From Intoshia linei (lineage: Eukaryota; Orthonectida; Rhopaluridae): 30,515 bases of DNA. The notes beneath the pieces were generated by a model. It was not told where the DNA came from and searched no databases. It worked only from the letters and a program-made list of their open reading frames with translations. Made by a program: the position numbers and the translations under genes. The DNA is taken from contig LWCA01000362.1 in NCBI GenBank assembly GCA_001642005.1, positions 1 through 30,515 of the forward strand, given 5' to 3'. Below are positions 1 through 10,434 of the stretch, piece after piece. Positions within the stretch are counted from its first letter, which is position 1; the number at the start of each line of letters is the position of its first letter.

Positions 1-1062
1 AAAGATGATGTATTCATCATCCTTGCATGTTTTTGGTGTTGGGCAGTGTAATCAAAATCTTGCGTAACCTAGTCATTATGCTCTATGAATGGCTCTAGTC
101 ATAATTTAATTTATCGTTCACCATTTTCATTTAAAATTTTTTTTTAAAAAAATAAAGTTCCCCAAAACGAAGTTTATTTGACACTTATTTATAGGAAATA
201 GTCATAATACTATGAAACTAATAAAATATTTAAAAAGTGCCCCGCTGCTGAGGTTCGCCCCAAACCGGGGTCGGACTGTAGTACGTATTTTTGTGGCCAC
301 TTTAGTTTAGTGCATAATGAAAATGGTTGGTACATTAGTGCAGAAAATTGACTAAACTATAAAAATATTCAAAACTGTTCATACAGAGAGTTTACTGTAT
401 CAAGTTAATTTATCCGGATCTTTCATTGATATTTGATAAAGTAATAAATTTTATTCATATTATTTAGACATGTGAACAATGCTGCGATACTGATAAATGC
501 AATTTTCTATTTTCAAGCTCCCGTCAAAAAAATATCGTCAATTTTATGGAAATTTTTATAATTATTTTAATAATTATTATTTAATCATGTAGCTTAATGT
601 ATTTAGACATATTCACTGATTAATAAAAATTACGTATATTCTTTAATTTCCATTTTTTCTTAATCCTTTGATGTGGTTTTCATATCTACATTCCAAAACG
701 TAAAAATTAAACTTTGAATTTTTTATCATTATTCAAAAATAGGGTGTGCGGTAGGGTGTCACATTTAGTGGAAAATTTGCTAATTTTCTCAGTTCTGGCA
801 CTGAATGCATTCAGATGTATGATATAACACTAGTCAAACACTCAAAAATCTTTATTTATACTATTTATTTTATCAGGTGTAGTTTTTTCGCATGATTTTA
901 ATGATATTACATACATAAAAAGTTTAAGCAGATAAGAGTTTGCTAGTTTCGGCTTGTGTTACCATTGTCTTACTTCAAGAACTACTGGACTGTATTTTTA
1001 AAAACAACGATAAAATTTCTATAGTATCCAAGTGGATTTTTAATATAAATAAAACATTTTTT
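1..1062. other. Left-edge spacer with repeat fragments
   Basis: No gene is supported here. At 241-283 there is a GC-rich patch with a CCCC/GGGG inverted motif, unlike the surrounding AT-rich DNA. At about 283-309 lies a motif (GTACGTATTTTTGTGGCCAC) that recurs at 28190-28210, inside a Tigger-like element near the other end of the window. At 742-768 the motif AGGGTGT occurs twice, resembling the ends of the small repeat at 6440-6570. At 826-895 a block starting ATAACACTAGTCAA recurs at 4211-4300. These are repeat debris. Confidence 0.5.
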
Positions 1063-2658
1063 ATGAGTGCGTCGAGTGCTAGATTTTTATATAAAGCATG
1101 GGGAGCTATCAAAAGCCATCCATTAATTTATGAATCAATGTTTACGAAAAAAGAATTATTACACGTTATGAAAGATCCATTCTATTCATATGAAGGCCAG
1201 TATACATTTTTTATTATACATTTTTATATCCTAAAAAACTTCAAAATAAATTAATCGCATGTACATCAATCAAATCATAATTGATGACTTTCTTATTTTA
1301 GCAGAAACGAAATCAACAATTATATATAACCAACCATTTAGCTTAAAGACAAGCACCCTGGACCAAGTACATTTCGTTCGTTAAGTGAGTTATGATTACA
1401 ATGTTGTATATAACAATGTAATAATATATCTCTTACTAATTCATTATGTACTATTAATTATACTTTCCAATTATTTTTATTTAAAATGTAAACGTTTTTC
1501 GTTGTATGACGTCTATTGAAATCAAGATTTCATAGATTACGCAATAATTATCTTTGATATTGATTGAATCGAGATTGCAAACTTACTTACTATACTTACT
1601 GTTTTGATAGTTGTTAGTGCACAATAAAAATAAATTTCACATGTTATATTTCAAATAATAAATAATAATATTACCCACCTTTTGCATTATATAAAATTTA
1701 AATTATACTATTTTTTTCAGCAAATAATAATTGAGTGAATTTATAAATTCGTTGATTGTAAAATGCAAATTTAAAATTTTAGATACTATTATCGTACAAG
1801 AAAAGTTGTCAACATTAACGAAAAATTTTGGAGTTTGTTTTTGATGACCACAATGTGGTATTGGATTCTTTGGCATACATACTATAATTTTGGACACATA
1901 ATTGTAATATTTAAATTTATTTATTTGAATTTGAAAATTCGAATTAAACCCATTGTTCCTTAGCAATTAAACAAATATTGACCCTCAAATAATTGCATAA
2001 AATTTCGAAAATTGGGCTTTAAAAATGACAAAACATTAAAAGTGAGTAACTGACTTTTGATACGCCACTGTTTAGATCAGGGATTCTCAATCTTTTTTGA
2101 ATTATCGGCCTTTAAATGATATAAATTATCATGGATTCCTTAATATTTAAAAACTAGCAAAAATGTTTAGACTAATACTTTTGTGTATTATAATAATTTA
2201 TGATACAGTATATTTAACAGAATTTTTAAAATTAGAACTTTAACAAATCCATTGCTTGTTAGGTTGACTTAGTTTTTCTCATATTAACAGTATTTTTGTG
2301 TGACTTGGCAGAAATGAAATAGAAACGAATCAAAGCTATAATCTCAAAATTATGTCTAAAATATCAGAAGCAACACAATTTAATATTTTAAAATTTAATA
2401 CGAATTAAGATACAAATAGATGTAGTATGACTACTTTTTATTTTCGTCGAATCACTGCGGTCCAGTGCGACTAGATTGAGGACCACTTATATCATTGAAT
2501 TATTATAATTACAGTTATTGTGAAGTCAATGCAGTGCTCACAGTTATATCAAACTTTAAATAAAATTATGTACATTATCATTTTAGCCAAAAGAACCAGA
2601 CATGCCAGATCGACATGCTATTCCAGATGAAGTGTTAGGAATTCCACCATTGAAATAA
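1063..2658 (+). CDS. Possible small three-exon gene, product unknown
   Basis: The product is not recognised. A first exon could start at ATG 1063 and read about 45 codons (SARFLYKAWGAIKSHP..., then KKELLHVMKDPFYSYEG) to near 1196-1199. A second open stretch, about 1302-1366, lies between a TTTTAGCAG acceptor and a CAA|GTACAT donor. The last exon, 2587-2658, follows a clean TTTTAG acceptor, reads PKEPDMPDRHAIPDEVLG then IPPLK and stop, and is followed by AATAAA at 2654 and 2703. Exons 2 and 3 join in phase. Exons 1 and 2 join only with a non-standard GC donor near 1196, because the GT donor at 1200 is out of phase. That mismatch is the main doubt. The second intron holds a hAT MITE. A short soluble protein of about 90 residues is the best reading. 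Confidence 0.35.
2051..2070. mobile_element. Transposon terminus
   Basis: Read on the minus strand this stretch begins CAGTGGCGTATCAAAAGTC, a type of end common in hAT-like DNA transposons. No matching opposite end was found, so it looks like a solo or truncated terminus lying directly beside the hAT MITE that starts at 2078. Confidence 0.4.
2078..2487. mobile_element. hAT-type MITE with imperfect ends
   Basis: The left end reads CAGGGATTCTCAATC. The right end, read on the minus strand, is AGTGGTCCTCAATC, so the ends form an imperfect inverted repeat of the hAT CAGTGGTTCTCAA type. No coding remnant is visible and no clear 8-bp target duplication was found, so the exact borders are approximate. 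It lies inside the second intron of the doubtful small gene. Confidence 0.55.
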
Positions 2659-2725
2659 AAATACTATGATTAATAACAACCCTTAAAATTTAATTGTAAT
2701 TTAATAAACATTCGTCAATCTATAG

Positions 2726-2880
2726 CAGTGTTTCTCAACGTGGTTCACAGCGAATTTCTGGTGGTTTACAGAAAAATTTTGGTAGTCCTCATAGAGCAGT
2801 GGTTCTTAACCGGGTGCATTTTTCATGCTGAAGTACTCATTTTCGATAAATAAAATTTTACTAAACATCAATCTGTAGTG
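2726..2880 (+). mobile_element. Two adjacent hAT 5' ends
   Basis: CAGTGTTTCTCAACGTGG begins at 2726 and CAGTGGTTCTTAACCGGG at 2797, both in the same orientation. No matching 3' ends were found nearby. The simplest reading is two decayed hAT copies, the second inserted into the first. Confidence 0.4.
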
Positions 2881-3317
2881 GAAATTGCGTTTTTTTAAAT
2901 TATAGGGCATTTATTTTTTTAATTAAAAGGTAATAGACTTTTAATCTGTTTTTATAATAAATTATTACCAATTTTTTGCACATCTACAAATCATCCGTGA
3001 CACACCTGTTGGAAGCATTAATAATTTAACTTATATTCTTTAAAATGGATTACAAATTACAATTTCTAACACTGACAATAGTAATTAAATAAATACAACA
3101 GAAATTAATTACTTTTAATTACATATGAATACTTTTTTTCATTGATATCTAAAATTATAATTTAGAATTTAAACTCTGTAATATTATTTAAGGTTTCAGG
3201 TCGGTATCATGTGAAGGCCTATTTTTGATTTGCCTATTTCTCAAATGTAATATATTCAAACATTTATCTCATATGAATTGTTTTGAGAGTATCGCCAGAT
3301 ATTACGTTAATATACCT

Positions 3318-3464
3318 CAGGGGTCAGCAACCTTTTGCATCTCAGAGGCCATTTTTTTATATCAAAAAATTATAAAATAAATAATTTAAATATTTACTCA
3401 AAGGCCCACTCAAATTATTATGTGGGACAGTTTTGGCCCGCGGACCACTGGTTGCCGACTTCTG
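3318..3464. mobile_element. Complete 147-bp hAT MITE with target duplication
   Basis: The left end is CAGGGGTCAGCAACC and the right end, read on the minus strand, is CAGAAGTCGGCAACC: 15-bp terminal inverted repeats with 3 mismatches. The flanks are ATATACCT (3310-3317) and ATATACAT (3465-3472), an 8-bp target duplication with one mismatch, as expected for hAT. The interior has no coding capacity. The element lies downstream of the NPF exon on the minus strand, within its presumed intron. Confidence 0.75.
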
Positions 3465-3570
3465 ATATACATAGTAACGTACCAATATGTTGATATGCAA
3501 TTATATTAATACTACAATCTACATTTTGTTGACAAATTTCCAAAATATATATTTTTTTTTAAAATGGAAC

Positions 3571-3725
3571 CTTGGTCTCGAATGAATCTTGTAATATTTT
3601 TTCATTGAATTTAAGTATTTGAACAATTCCTCGTCACTGTTAAAATGGTTAGGCGGTTCAATTTGACATTGGATAAATTGCATACAGACCAATACGAAGA
3701 ATAATAAGAAATAGTAAGTTTTCAT
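3571..3725 (-). CDS. NPF: Neuropeptide F/Y-family precursor, first coding exon
   Basis: Encodes a secreted neuropeptide precursor. Residues 1-20 form a typical signal peptide (MKTYYFLLFF... ending IQC). The mature part follows directly: QIEPPNHFNSDEEL, then FKYLNSMKKYYKIHSRPRF, about 33 residues to the Phe. This matches the invertebrate NPF pattern PP-x-F-x-S-x-x-x-L-x-x-YL-x-x-x-x-x-YY-x-I-x-x-RPRF, a ligand for G-protein-coupled receptors in feeding and other behaviour. The Gly needed for amidation is not encoded next; the unspliced frame reads His. The penultimate Arg codon is AG|G with a GT at 3570-3569, the classic NPY-family intron position, so the exon should end at 3571. I found no second exon starting with R-TTY-GG to the left, so it is either missed or outside the window. 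Confidence 0.72.
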
Positions 3726-5314
3726 TAAATCAACAAAATGTATCTTGAATAAATGTGAAATAATATGTTGAAATATAAAAACTACTATATTTAGCTTTTA
3801 TATTCTATAATATTGATTTGTACTATTGATTCAAATGGCGCATTCCTTAGGATGAGAATAAACACTAAATCGACATTTTCTCATCCCATCTCATGTACTT
3901 AAAACGATATATTTAGCATAATTTCGTTTAATTATATACAATGTATAACTCAAACTTTATCAATTGCAACATAAAAATTCATTTAACATTGTAATGACAA
4001 AATAATTATAGTAATATTTCTACTTTTTATTATATAATATTATACATTATGTATATTATTATGTCATCGTATACAAATAATTTCATTAAATAATAATTTC
4101 ATTAATAATTATTGATTTAAACATTAATTTATATTCATTACATGCGTTTTGGACATAATTTATTGCATTAATCGTTTAATATTTTTTTTAATTTGTTAAT
4201 ATATCCTTATATAACACTAGTCAATAAAAATAGACTTTCAAAAATCTTTCCACATCATATCATGTATATTATATATACATGTATGTAGTTTTTTCTGGCA
4301 TTATTATGTATATTATTTTTTTATTGGTTTACGTCAGGTACCCGAGATACGAGGTAGCAAAAATAAGGTAATATAATTAATAAATGGATATATTAGCTTT
4401 GTTTTGTTAGTGTATATCTAGCTATGACTGTCATATTATTAAATATATAATTTAAATCCTATCTAAAAATTTAACAAAAAAAATTTAAAACAGTTACCTG
4501 CTGTATACTACACACCTGAAATAAAATAAATATGTTGAAATCAAAATCTTTCTTCACCAATCTTATCTTGTATGAAAGAGAATTTAAAAGTACTAATACA
4601 ATTTATTTCTACGAAATGGTTTACGTCTACAACAAGCGTAATTAATGAATAAGAAAGAACCCCAATTTTGTACAAATAAACGTTAACAAAAAAAAATTAG
4701 GATGGAATAATTCACTTTGAAGTAAAAAGTAATGTGATATGATGGTTCCACCTGAAACAAATTTAAGAAAAACTCCTTTAAAGGATTGATAATAGTGAAT
4801 AGTAGGATATTTAAGTTAGATTTTCAACATGAATTTATTTTTTTAGTATAATAAAAATGTGCCTTCAGCAGAGCTAGGTGCTGTTTGTACGTAGTACATA
4901 ATAGTCAACCTAGTGTTAATATATTTGTAATATACGATTTGTACTATACGATATACCAATTATATATATATCACTACTATTCTAGTTGTACTTTGGTAAT
5001 TACATGCTTTTAATCTTTATTTTATTTATTATTTACTAGGTACAATATAATGTATACATAGTACATACATACATATATATAGTGAATACAATACCAATAC
5101 TAACAATACCAAGTCTTCTTTAAAGCGAACTCAAATTTTTAAATTACAAAAAAAATATATGTTTTTGAAAAATTAGACTTAAAATTGTCAAATTTTTTGA
5201 AGTATCATGACTTATGTCATGATTGATCATTATTTAATGTAATATAATTTTAATTTTAATATTATTTAAGGTTATAGCAACTATAATATTCACTTTTTGA
5301 AAATCAATTTGAAA
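3726..5314. other. Intergenic stretch with repeats and exon-like fragments
   Basis: No convincing gene. It contains a hairpin at 3849-3886 (GGATGAGAA...TTCTCATCC), the second copy of the ACACTAGTCAA block (4211-4300), and one copy of a dispersed repeat (4866-4920). On the minus strand, short open stretches at about 4500-4755 are bounded by good splice sites (TTTCAG acceptors, CAG|GTAACT donor, a 42-nt putative intron), but their reading phases do not join. I list them only as exon-like fragments. Confidence 0.4.
4866..4920 (+). repeat. Dispersed repeat, copy 1
   Basis: CAGCAGAGCTAGGTGCTGTT, then TGTACGTAGTACATA and downstream GTTAATA. It is shared with 13566-13620 and, inverted, with 8283-8331. 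Confidence 0.55.
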
Positions 5315-8300
5315 ATGCAGACAATATTAAGTTTACTTATTCTATCCATCCAAATTTATGGCATAGAATTCGATCAGTTTCTTTTTGCAATGATAACACC
5401 AGTAAAATTCTGCCATTTTGATAGTGATTCCAAAAATGATGTAAAATTTAATTACATATTGCTACACTGTAGTTATTTTGTATACATATTTATGTACTAA
5501 TTTATATTTTCAAGGCGCGTAAAATTTGCAATAAAAATGATGTTCCAATCACGATTCACGGTTTGTGGTAATATTCAAAATTGATTCATTTTTTATATTT
5601 ATTAGTACATTACGCATGTTAGCTGTGTCCTCAAATTTTTATATAAAAACTACACCCTACTATAACTACAACGATAAATTGCAATACCTTTAATTGTAGT
5701 TTTAATTTGGTGGTTAAAATAATTACCGATGGTAGTTCTCGTTATATTTTTTTGTTAACTAGTTCTAGGATTAAAATTTATCCAATCCAATGGATATTAA
5801 AATCAGGAGTGCACAACCTTTCACCAATTCAACAGCAAAGTTACTTTACTCATTGATACAGCCGCACAAAATTTACTTTGACATTGAGAAAGTGGCCAAT
5901 GTCAAAAATGTTTATTTTTGATAAAAATAATTTAAATTGCCCTTGAATAAAATCTGTTTTAAATTTTTTCAATTTGACGTAAAAAGGTATATTTACTTTG
6001 CAAATTAATTTGAAGTAAAATGTAAAATATTTAGCATTATGATTACATATAGCAATGGTTCTTAACCTTTTTTGACCTATGCACCCCAAATATTGATTTT
6101 AATGACTGTACAGTGTGCACTTCTTATTACAGAAACTAAAACTTTAAGGTTGTATTTAAGTTTGATTCAAAAAAAATTTCTAAAACCTAAAATTAAAATA
6201 TAAATGAAAATTTTACACATTCTATGCAACATATTTTCACTTTTAAAATCTCACATAAGATATTTCGGTGTCTAAGGGTAATGAAGGATTAATTACTGAA
6301 ATTATTCTGTTTTAAATTCATTATAGACAATTAAAAATTTTTATTCTTTGAAGATTTTATTTTTGCATTCATATAACAAACTACATTTTTTAAAATGTTC
6401 AAATATATTTTTTATAATTTTAATTTTATATTTTGTATATAGGGGTGTAATATTTAGAGTAAATATTAACCGATTTCATTTTTTGGGTGATAAATGCTCA
6501 AAATCAAAAAAGGCATCCACATGCAAAATAGATTTTTTAATAAAAAAACGTTAAAAGGACACCCTATTGTGTAATTTTAAATTTAAGAATATTTAAAATT
6601 TATCGAGAATTTTCGAGAACAAACACTAGGCATATGACGTGTACATTATTAAACATTTTGAAGTATATGGTGTGCCCATGGAAATTTTTTTTATTTTTTT
6701 GAACAACCCTAATGTGATGTATTTTTTGAATTTCAAAAAAAGTGCAAAATTTGACATCCCTAATTCCTGTTTCATAAAAAATTATTAACGGCTTAAGTAA
6801 AATCCCTTGTAAATATAATTAAAATTGTTTTCATTTAAATTCATGTTTATTATTAAATCTAGGCCTGATTACAATAATGGATCATATCCTCAATTTTGTG
6901 ATGATGATTACATTTTCGATCCGACAGAAATTGATGTATTTATTCATTTTATTTACGATTATGATAAAATTATTGATTTGATCATTGTATGCAGAGTCGA
7001 ACCGACCGTATCAAGACCCTCGTCGGATTAAAAAAATTCTGTCAATATGTATTTTGTGTGTTCAATTTTAAATGTTAAGTCAAGAGCCTTAGAAAGTTGG
7101 CTAGGGTTATATGACACTACGCAGCTTTTCCCAAAAAATTGAGCGTTTATTTTTCATTTTCGGGAGCTTTGAGCTTGGTAGGTTCGCATCTGATTCTGCA
7201 CATGCTTCACACTGCATATTAATTTCAAATGTATGATACATTTTATCTGATTTTTGAATCAAAAAGTTTTGTAAAATTAGATTACTTTAAATTTGCTTTT
7301 GTGGTGGTAAAAATTTCTAGATTAATTTTTTTGGTCCTTACGTTCAGTTTTCTTGGATCAGCTGTCTATTATATCCAAATGTTATAAATTGGAACAATTA
7401 TATTTTGATTTATTTACCAACTCTTTTCTATGTAATATAATTTAAGTCACTTTTGAACGATTTGGACGAATATTGGCCGTCGTACTACAACGAAGATACG
7501 AAATTTTGGTATAATTTTTAGTTAATTTGTAAAATTAACATTAAAATTATAAATAACTAATTAAGGGCTCACGAATGGGACAAGCACGGGACATGTTCAA
7601 AAGATTTGGCATACTTGAAAAATGAAAAATTATATTTCAGTCACATTTTGAATATTTATCACTACATCGACGTTGTGGGGTATTATTAACATTTATCTCA
7701 CTTGAGGATGTGAAATCAGTGATGACAAATTTTTAATATATGAAATCCTGATTGGTTCATTGGAATAAACTAATTGCAAATACAAATTTTTTTTTAAATT
7801 TTTGTGTACTTACAAAATATTCTCCTGAATTATTTTATTTGAGATTTAAAGATTAATTAACTGACAATTTTAAGAATCCATTTAATGTGTAGTCTATTCA
7901 TAGCATATTTAAACTATTAAAATTAGTAAACTCCAAAATGCTTCAATTGTCCCTAGTTGTGATGATAGTTACAAGGTAATATATATTAATATTGAATATT
8001 TTTCCCCATATCCCGGTTATCACGTCTAAATATTGCATGAGGCGTGTCAATTTCGAGCCCATAAGTTCAATTTTTAGGTTTACAAATTGCAATTATTCTA
8101 TCATTAATGCAATCATTCAATGATAATAATGAATAATAAATGCAATGATAATTTTTATCATTAATTAAATGCTGAACAATATGGGAAGATATATTATTAA
8201 CTTTTTTTTGATGAAAACAAAAAGAAATTTTATTAAGTTATCGATAATTTATATTGGTGGTTAGTATTTTAAACTGGCTTGACTGTTGTATAGTTCGTAC

Positions 8301-9136
8301 AAACAGCAGCTAGCTTGCCGAGAGTCGACTTTTTAATTTGTTAGTCTAATCATTAGACAATGATTGTATAATCTTAAAAACAATCATATTATACACTGTA
8401 CTAAAATTTTAGTTACACTCTAAAAATCATCACAAAAAAGATGGATCCCAGAAAATTAAAATTTTAAATAACTTTTGTACAGTGTTTTCAAATTTCTATA
8501 TTTTATATATATTAATTTTTAATAGACAACAGAAATAATGAAAGCGTTACAACAAAATTTTACATTGGAATGCATTGAATATGTAAGTTAGAGAACCATC
8601 TTAGACAACAATTAGACATATATAGTATAATAATATATAAGATATATATTATATATAATAGTAATATAATATATATAGACATATATGACATGACAGATAT
8701 AAAAATGTGGTTCTGAAGAGTCGCATATTTCCATGCCAATTTTTAGGAAATATATGTATTTTTTATTGTATGTAAGTTTACTCATTTTATAAATGGAAAA
8801 TTAAACATTAAAAAAGATGTAAACCCTTTTTCAATACAATACCTTATGTATTTCCCACCATTAAATTGTTGATTAAAAAATATTAACCATGTTATGCATT
8901 TGCTATTTACAGTCGAGTAGTATTAATATACCATGTTGGCATTACCAACTATTTCCTTATTGTGCAATTTCATCAATATTTACAAATACAATTCAATGTT
9001 ATAGAAAGGAAAACAATACTGGTCAGCATTATATCTATGCATCGACAAAAACTTAAATTTTGGTTGCGAACATGCAAAAGAGGGAAATTGCAACAATGAA
9101 AATATTTATTACATTGATGAAAAATGTGAAAATTAA
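5315..9136 (+). CDS. RNASET2: Ribonuclease T2, eight exons, 221 residues
   Basis: A T2-family endoribonuclease, secreted or lysosomal, cutting RNA through a 2',3'-cyclic phosphate. Exons: 5315-5440, 5515-5567, 6863-6935, 7447-7508, 7566-7679, 7927-7975, 8526-8582, 9005-9136. All joins are in phase with GT...AG ends, giving 221 residues, normal for the family. Residues 1-16 form a signal peptide. CAS I is ITIHGLWPDY with His57; CAS II is FWAHEWDKHGTC with Glu108 and His112; all three catalytic residues are present. Later parts (IVPS, EIMKAL...LEC, ALYLCIDK, then C-E-H...GNC) follow the family order and the expected cysteines. Exon 1 could extend to 5479 in frame, with a 35-nt intron, but the shorter form fits family spacing better. 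Introns carry hAT ends, a SINE-like repeat and an AT microsatellite. Confidence 0.92.
5804..6075 (+). mobile_element. hAT 5' ends inside RNase T2 intron 2
   Basis: CAGGAGTGCACAACCTTT starts at 5804 and CAATGGTTCTTAACC at 6053. Both look like hAT termini, without recognisable partners. They lie in the 1.3-kb second intron of the RNase T2 gene, which seems to have grown by transposon insertion. Confidence 0.4.
6440..6570. repeat. Small dispersed repeat, copy A
   Basis: The core at 6461-6530 (TAACCGATTTCATTTTTT..., then CAAAAAAGG and CCACATGCAAAAT) is closely matched at 12902-12970. Copy A starts with ATAGGGGTGT and ends with ACACCCTATT, an inverted pair, suggesting a short non-autonomous DNA element. 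The open frame seen across it is low-complexity and not a gene. Confidence 0.6.
7040..7205 (+). repeat. SINE-like dispersed repeat, copy A
   Basis: This stretch matches, in inverted orientation, 9969-10098. Shared blocks are TATTTTGTGT...AAATGTTA, GTCAAGAG, GGGAGCT and GCTTGGTAGGTTCGCATCTG. The last resembles a polymerase III B box (GGTTCGANTC). A tRNA-related SINE is possible, but the A-box spacing is not typical and I could not draw a tRNA fold. Copy A lies in RNase T2 intron 3. Confidence 0.55.
8283..8331 (-). repeat. Dispersed repeat, copy 3 (inverted)
   Basis: Read on the minus strand: CTCGGCAAGCTAGCTGCTG then TTTGTACGAACTA. It matches copies at 4866-4920 and 13566-13620 (AGAGCTAGCTGTTTGTACAA then AGTACATA). 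This copy is in RNase T2 intron 6. Confidence 0.6.
8610..8700. repeat. AT dinucleotide-rich microsatellite
   Basis: Almost pure A/T run of ATAT and TATA units within RNase T2 intron 7, downstream of a consensus GTAAGT donor at 8583. No other signal. Confidence 0.7.
9105..9110 (-). terminator. Polyadenylation signal of the membrane-protein gene
   Basis: AATAAA on the minus strand, 23 nt after the stop at 9133. It falls inside RNase T2 exon 8, so minus-strand transcripts would be antisense to the RNase coding end. Confidence 0.6.
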
Positions 9137-9843
9137 AAAAGATCATTGTGTTGGATAAATAAATATTTTTTTCCATAAATATATAAATATTTTTTGAATC
9201 GGCCTGTATAGTCAACATATCTTGTGCATGCCACATATACCATAATTACAGTATAAAAAGATATCTCCAGCATTTTGCAATCTGAACAAAAAATTAATTG
9301 AAAAACTACTGTACCACTACTGTACATAAAATAATATATATAGTCCTTGAAAAACTGCATATAAGTATCATACATTTCTATTCTTAGATTATAATATTTC
9401 AATAAATAAAATTGCATAAAATAGAATAAGTGAGGTATCATAATAGAGAATAATAGAAATCTAACCATTATCATTAAATATTTGTATTCATCTATAACAT
9501 TTTGTATTTTGTCTGTTTCTTCATTTGAAATTTCAAGGAGTAATATATACAGTAATGTAAACAGAATTAAGTGAGATAATTGAGACACCAAAGGTAAGAA
9601 TAACATTATGGAATGGAGTTGGATTATATTTGAATCTTGACAAGTTGTCAATTGATACAGTATGTTCAGATTATATAGTGTTTCACCCACATCTCTTCCA
9701 AATATCTTATATCCGAGACATGATGTAATTATGTCGCTTCCTTCTATTATCCCCATCGATTGATATATTGTTAAGATTGTTAAAAGTCTAGAATATATTT
9801 GAATAAAATTTAAACATTACAATTACACTAAGAACTTTAGCAT
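9133..9843 (-). CDS. Unknown multi-pass membrane protein with signal peptide
   Basis: Not recognised. Two exons: 9827-9843 (ATG plus 14 nt) and 9133-9787, joined across a 39-nt GT...AG intron, giving 223 residues. Splicing creates the N-terminus MLKFLVLLTILTIYQS, a good signal peptide that the unspliced frame lacks; this supports the join. A roughly 50-residue presumed outer segment with Cys residues (SDIITSCLGYKIFGR, YQLTTC) follows, then about four hydrophobic segments (IMLFLPLVSQLSHLILFTLL; MIMVRFLLFSIMIPHLFYF; YFMYSSGTVVFQLIF; FYTVIMVYVAC) and a basic tail ending HNDLF. An AATAAA at 9105-9110, 23 nt past the stop, lies within the last exon of the convergent RNase T2 gene. The coding ends overlap by 4 nt. 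Role unknown. Confidence 0.6.
9158..9163 (+). terminator. Polyadenylation signal of RNase T2
   Basis: AATAAA 22 nt after the RNase T2 stop (9134-9136). It lies inside the coding end of the opposing membrane-protein gene, so the two transcripts overlap tail to tail. Confidence 0.65.
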
Positions 9844-9968
9844 TTCAAATTAAATGTCTAATAGTAGTTTAATATTTGTTTAAAACACATTTAAATGAGG
9901 GATTAATGTTTACTTATTTGACCCTTAAATTAAAGTTTTTGGAAAATTCGGATAAATTAGCAGTCATA

Positions 9969-10098
9969 GGAAGAGTCAGATTCGAACCTAGCAAGTTCGA
10001 AGCCACCGAAATTGAAAAATAGCGTTTGATCATAGCCCCAGACAGCTCCCAAAACTCTTGACTAACATTTTAAATTTACACAAAATAGTCATGATATA
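9969..10098 (-). repeat. SINE-like dispersed repeat, copy B (inverted)
   Basis: The minus-strand reading matches 7040-7205, including GTCAAGAG, GGGAGCTG and the B-box-like GGTTCGAATCTGACTC. It lies in the otherwise empty 0.6-kb stretch between the membrane-protein gene and the coiled-coil exons. Confidence 0.55.
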
Positions 10099-10434
10099 CA
10101 TTAATTTGGAAAAATTAAAATTTCGTCGATGCCCCAAAGAGGCGTATAGATTAGGAATTAGAGGTATGTTAGTTTGGGACTGATTTGTCTAAACAAATGC
10201 TTACACAAAGATAATTATGATATTTATAGATCAGACGAAGTGGTGTTTCAGAAAAGAAAACATCAATAAAAAGTAACAAACAATCTATTTGCTCAAAAAT
10301 CGAAAAAATTAATTATTTAAAAAAAATTGAAAATTTTTAAATTGGGTTGATGTGGATGTGATCTTCAAATCCCAAATAGTTCTTCAATTATTATATCAAT
10401 TTACAATTTTATTCAATTCAATGGTAAACTTTTA

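Noticed and set aside
1703-1966. 87-codon minus-strand frame
   Set aside because: Asn/Lys/Ile-rich chance frame with no start context, splice support or homology.
5850-6554. Open frames at 5850-6089 (-) and 6348-6554 (+)
   Set aside because: They run through hAT ends and a dispersed repeat in RNase T2 intron 2 and are low-complexity.
8973-9236. 87-codon minus-strand frame
   Set aside because: It is antisense to RNase T2 exon 8 and the end of the membrane-protein gene in another frame, with no homology.
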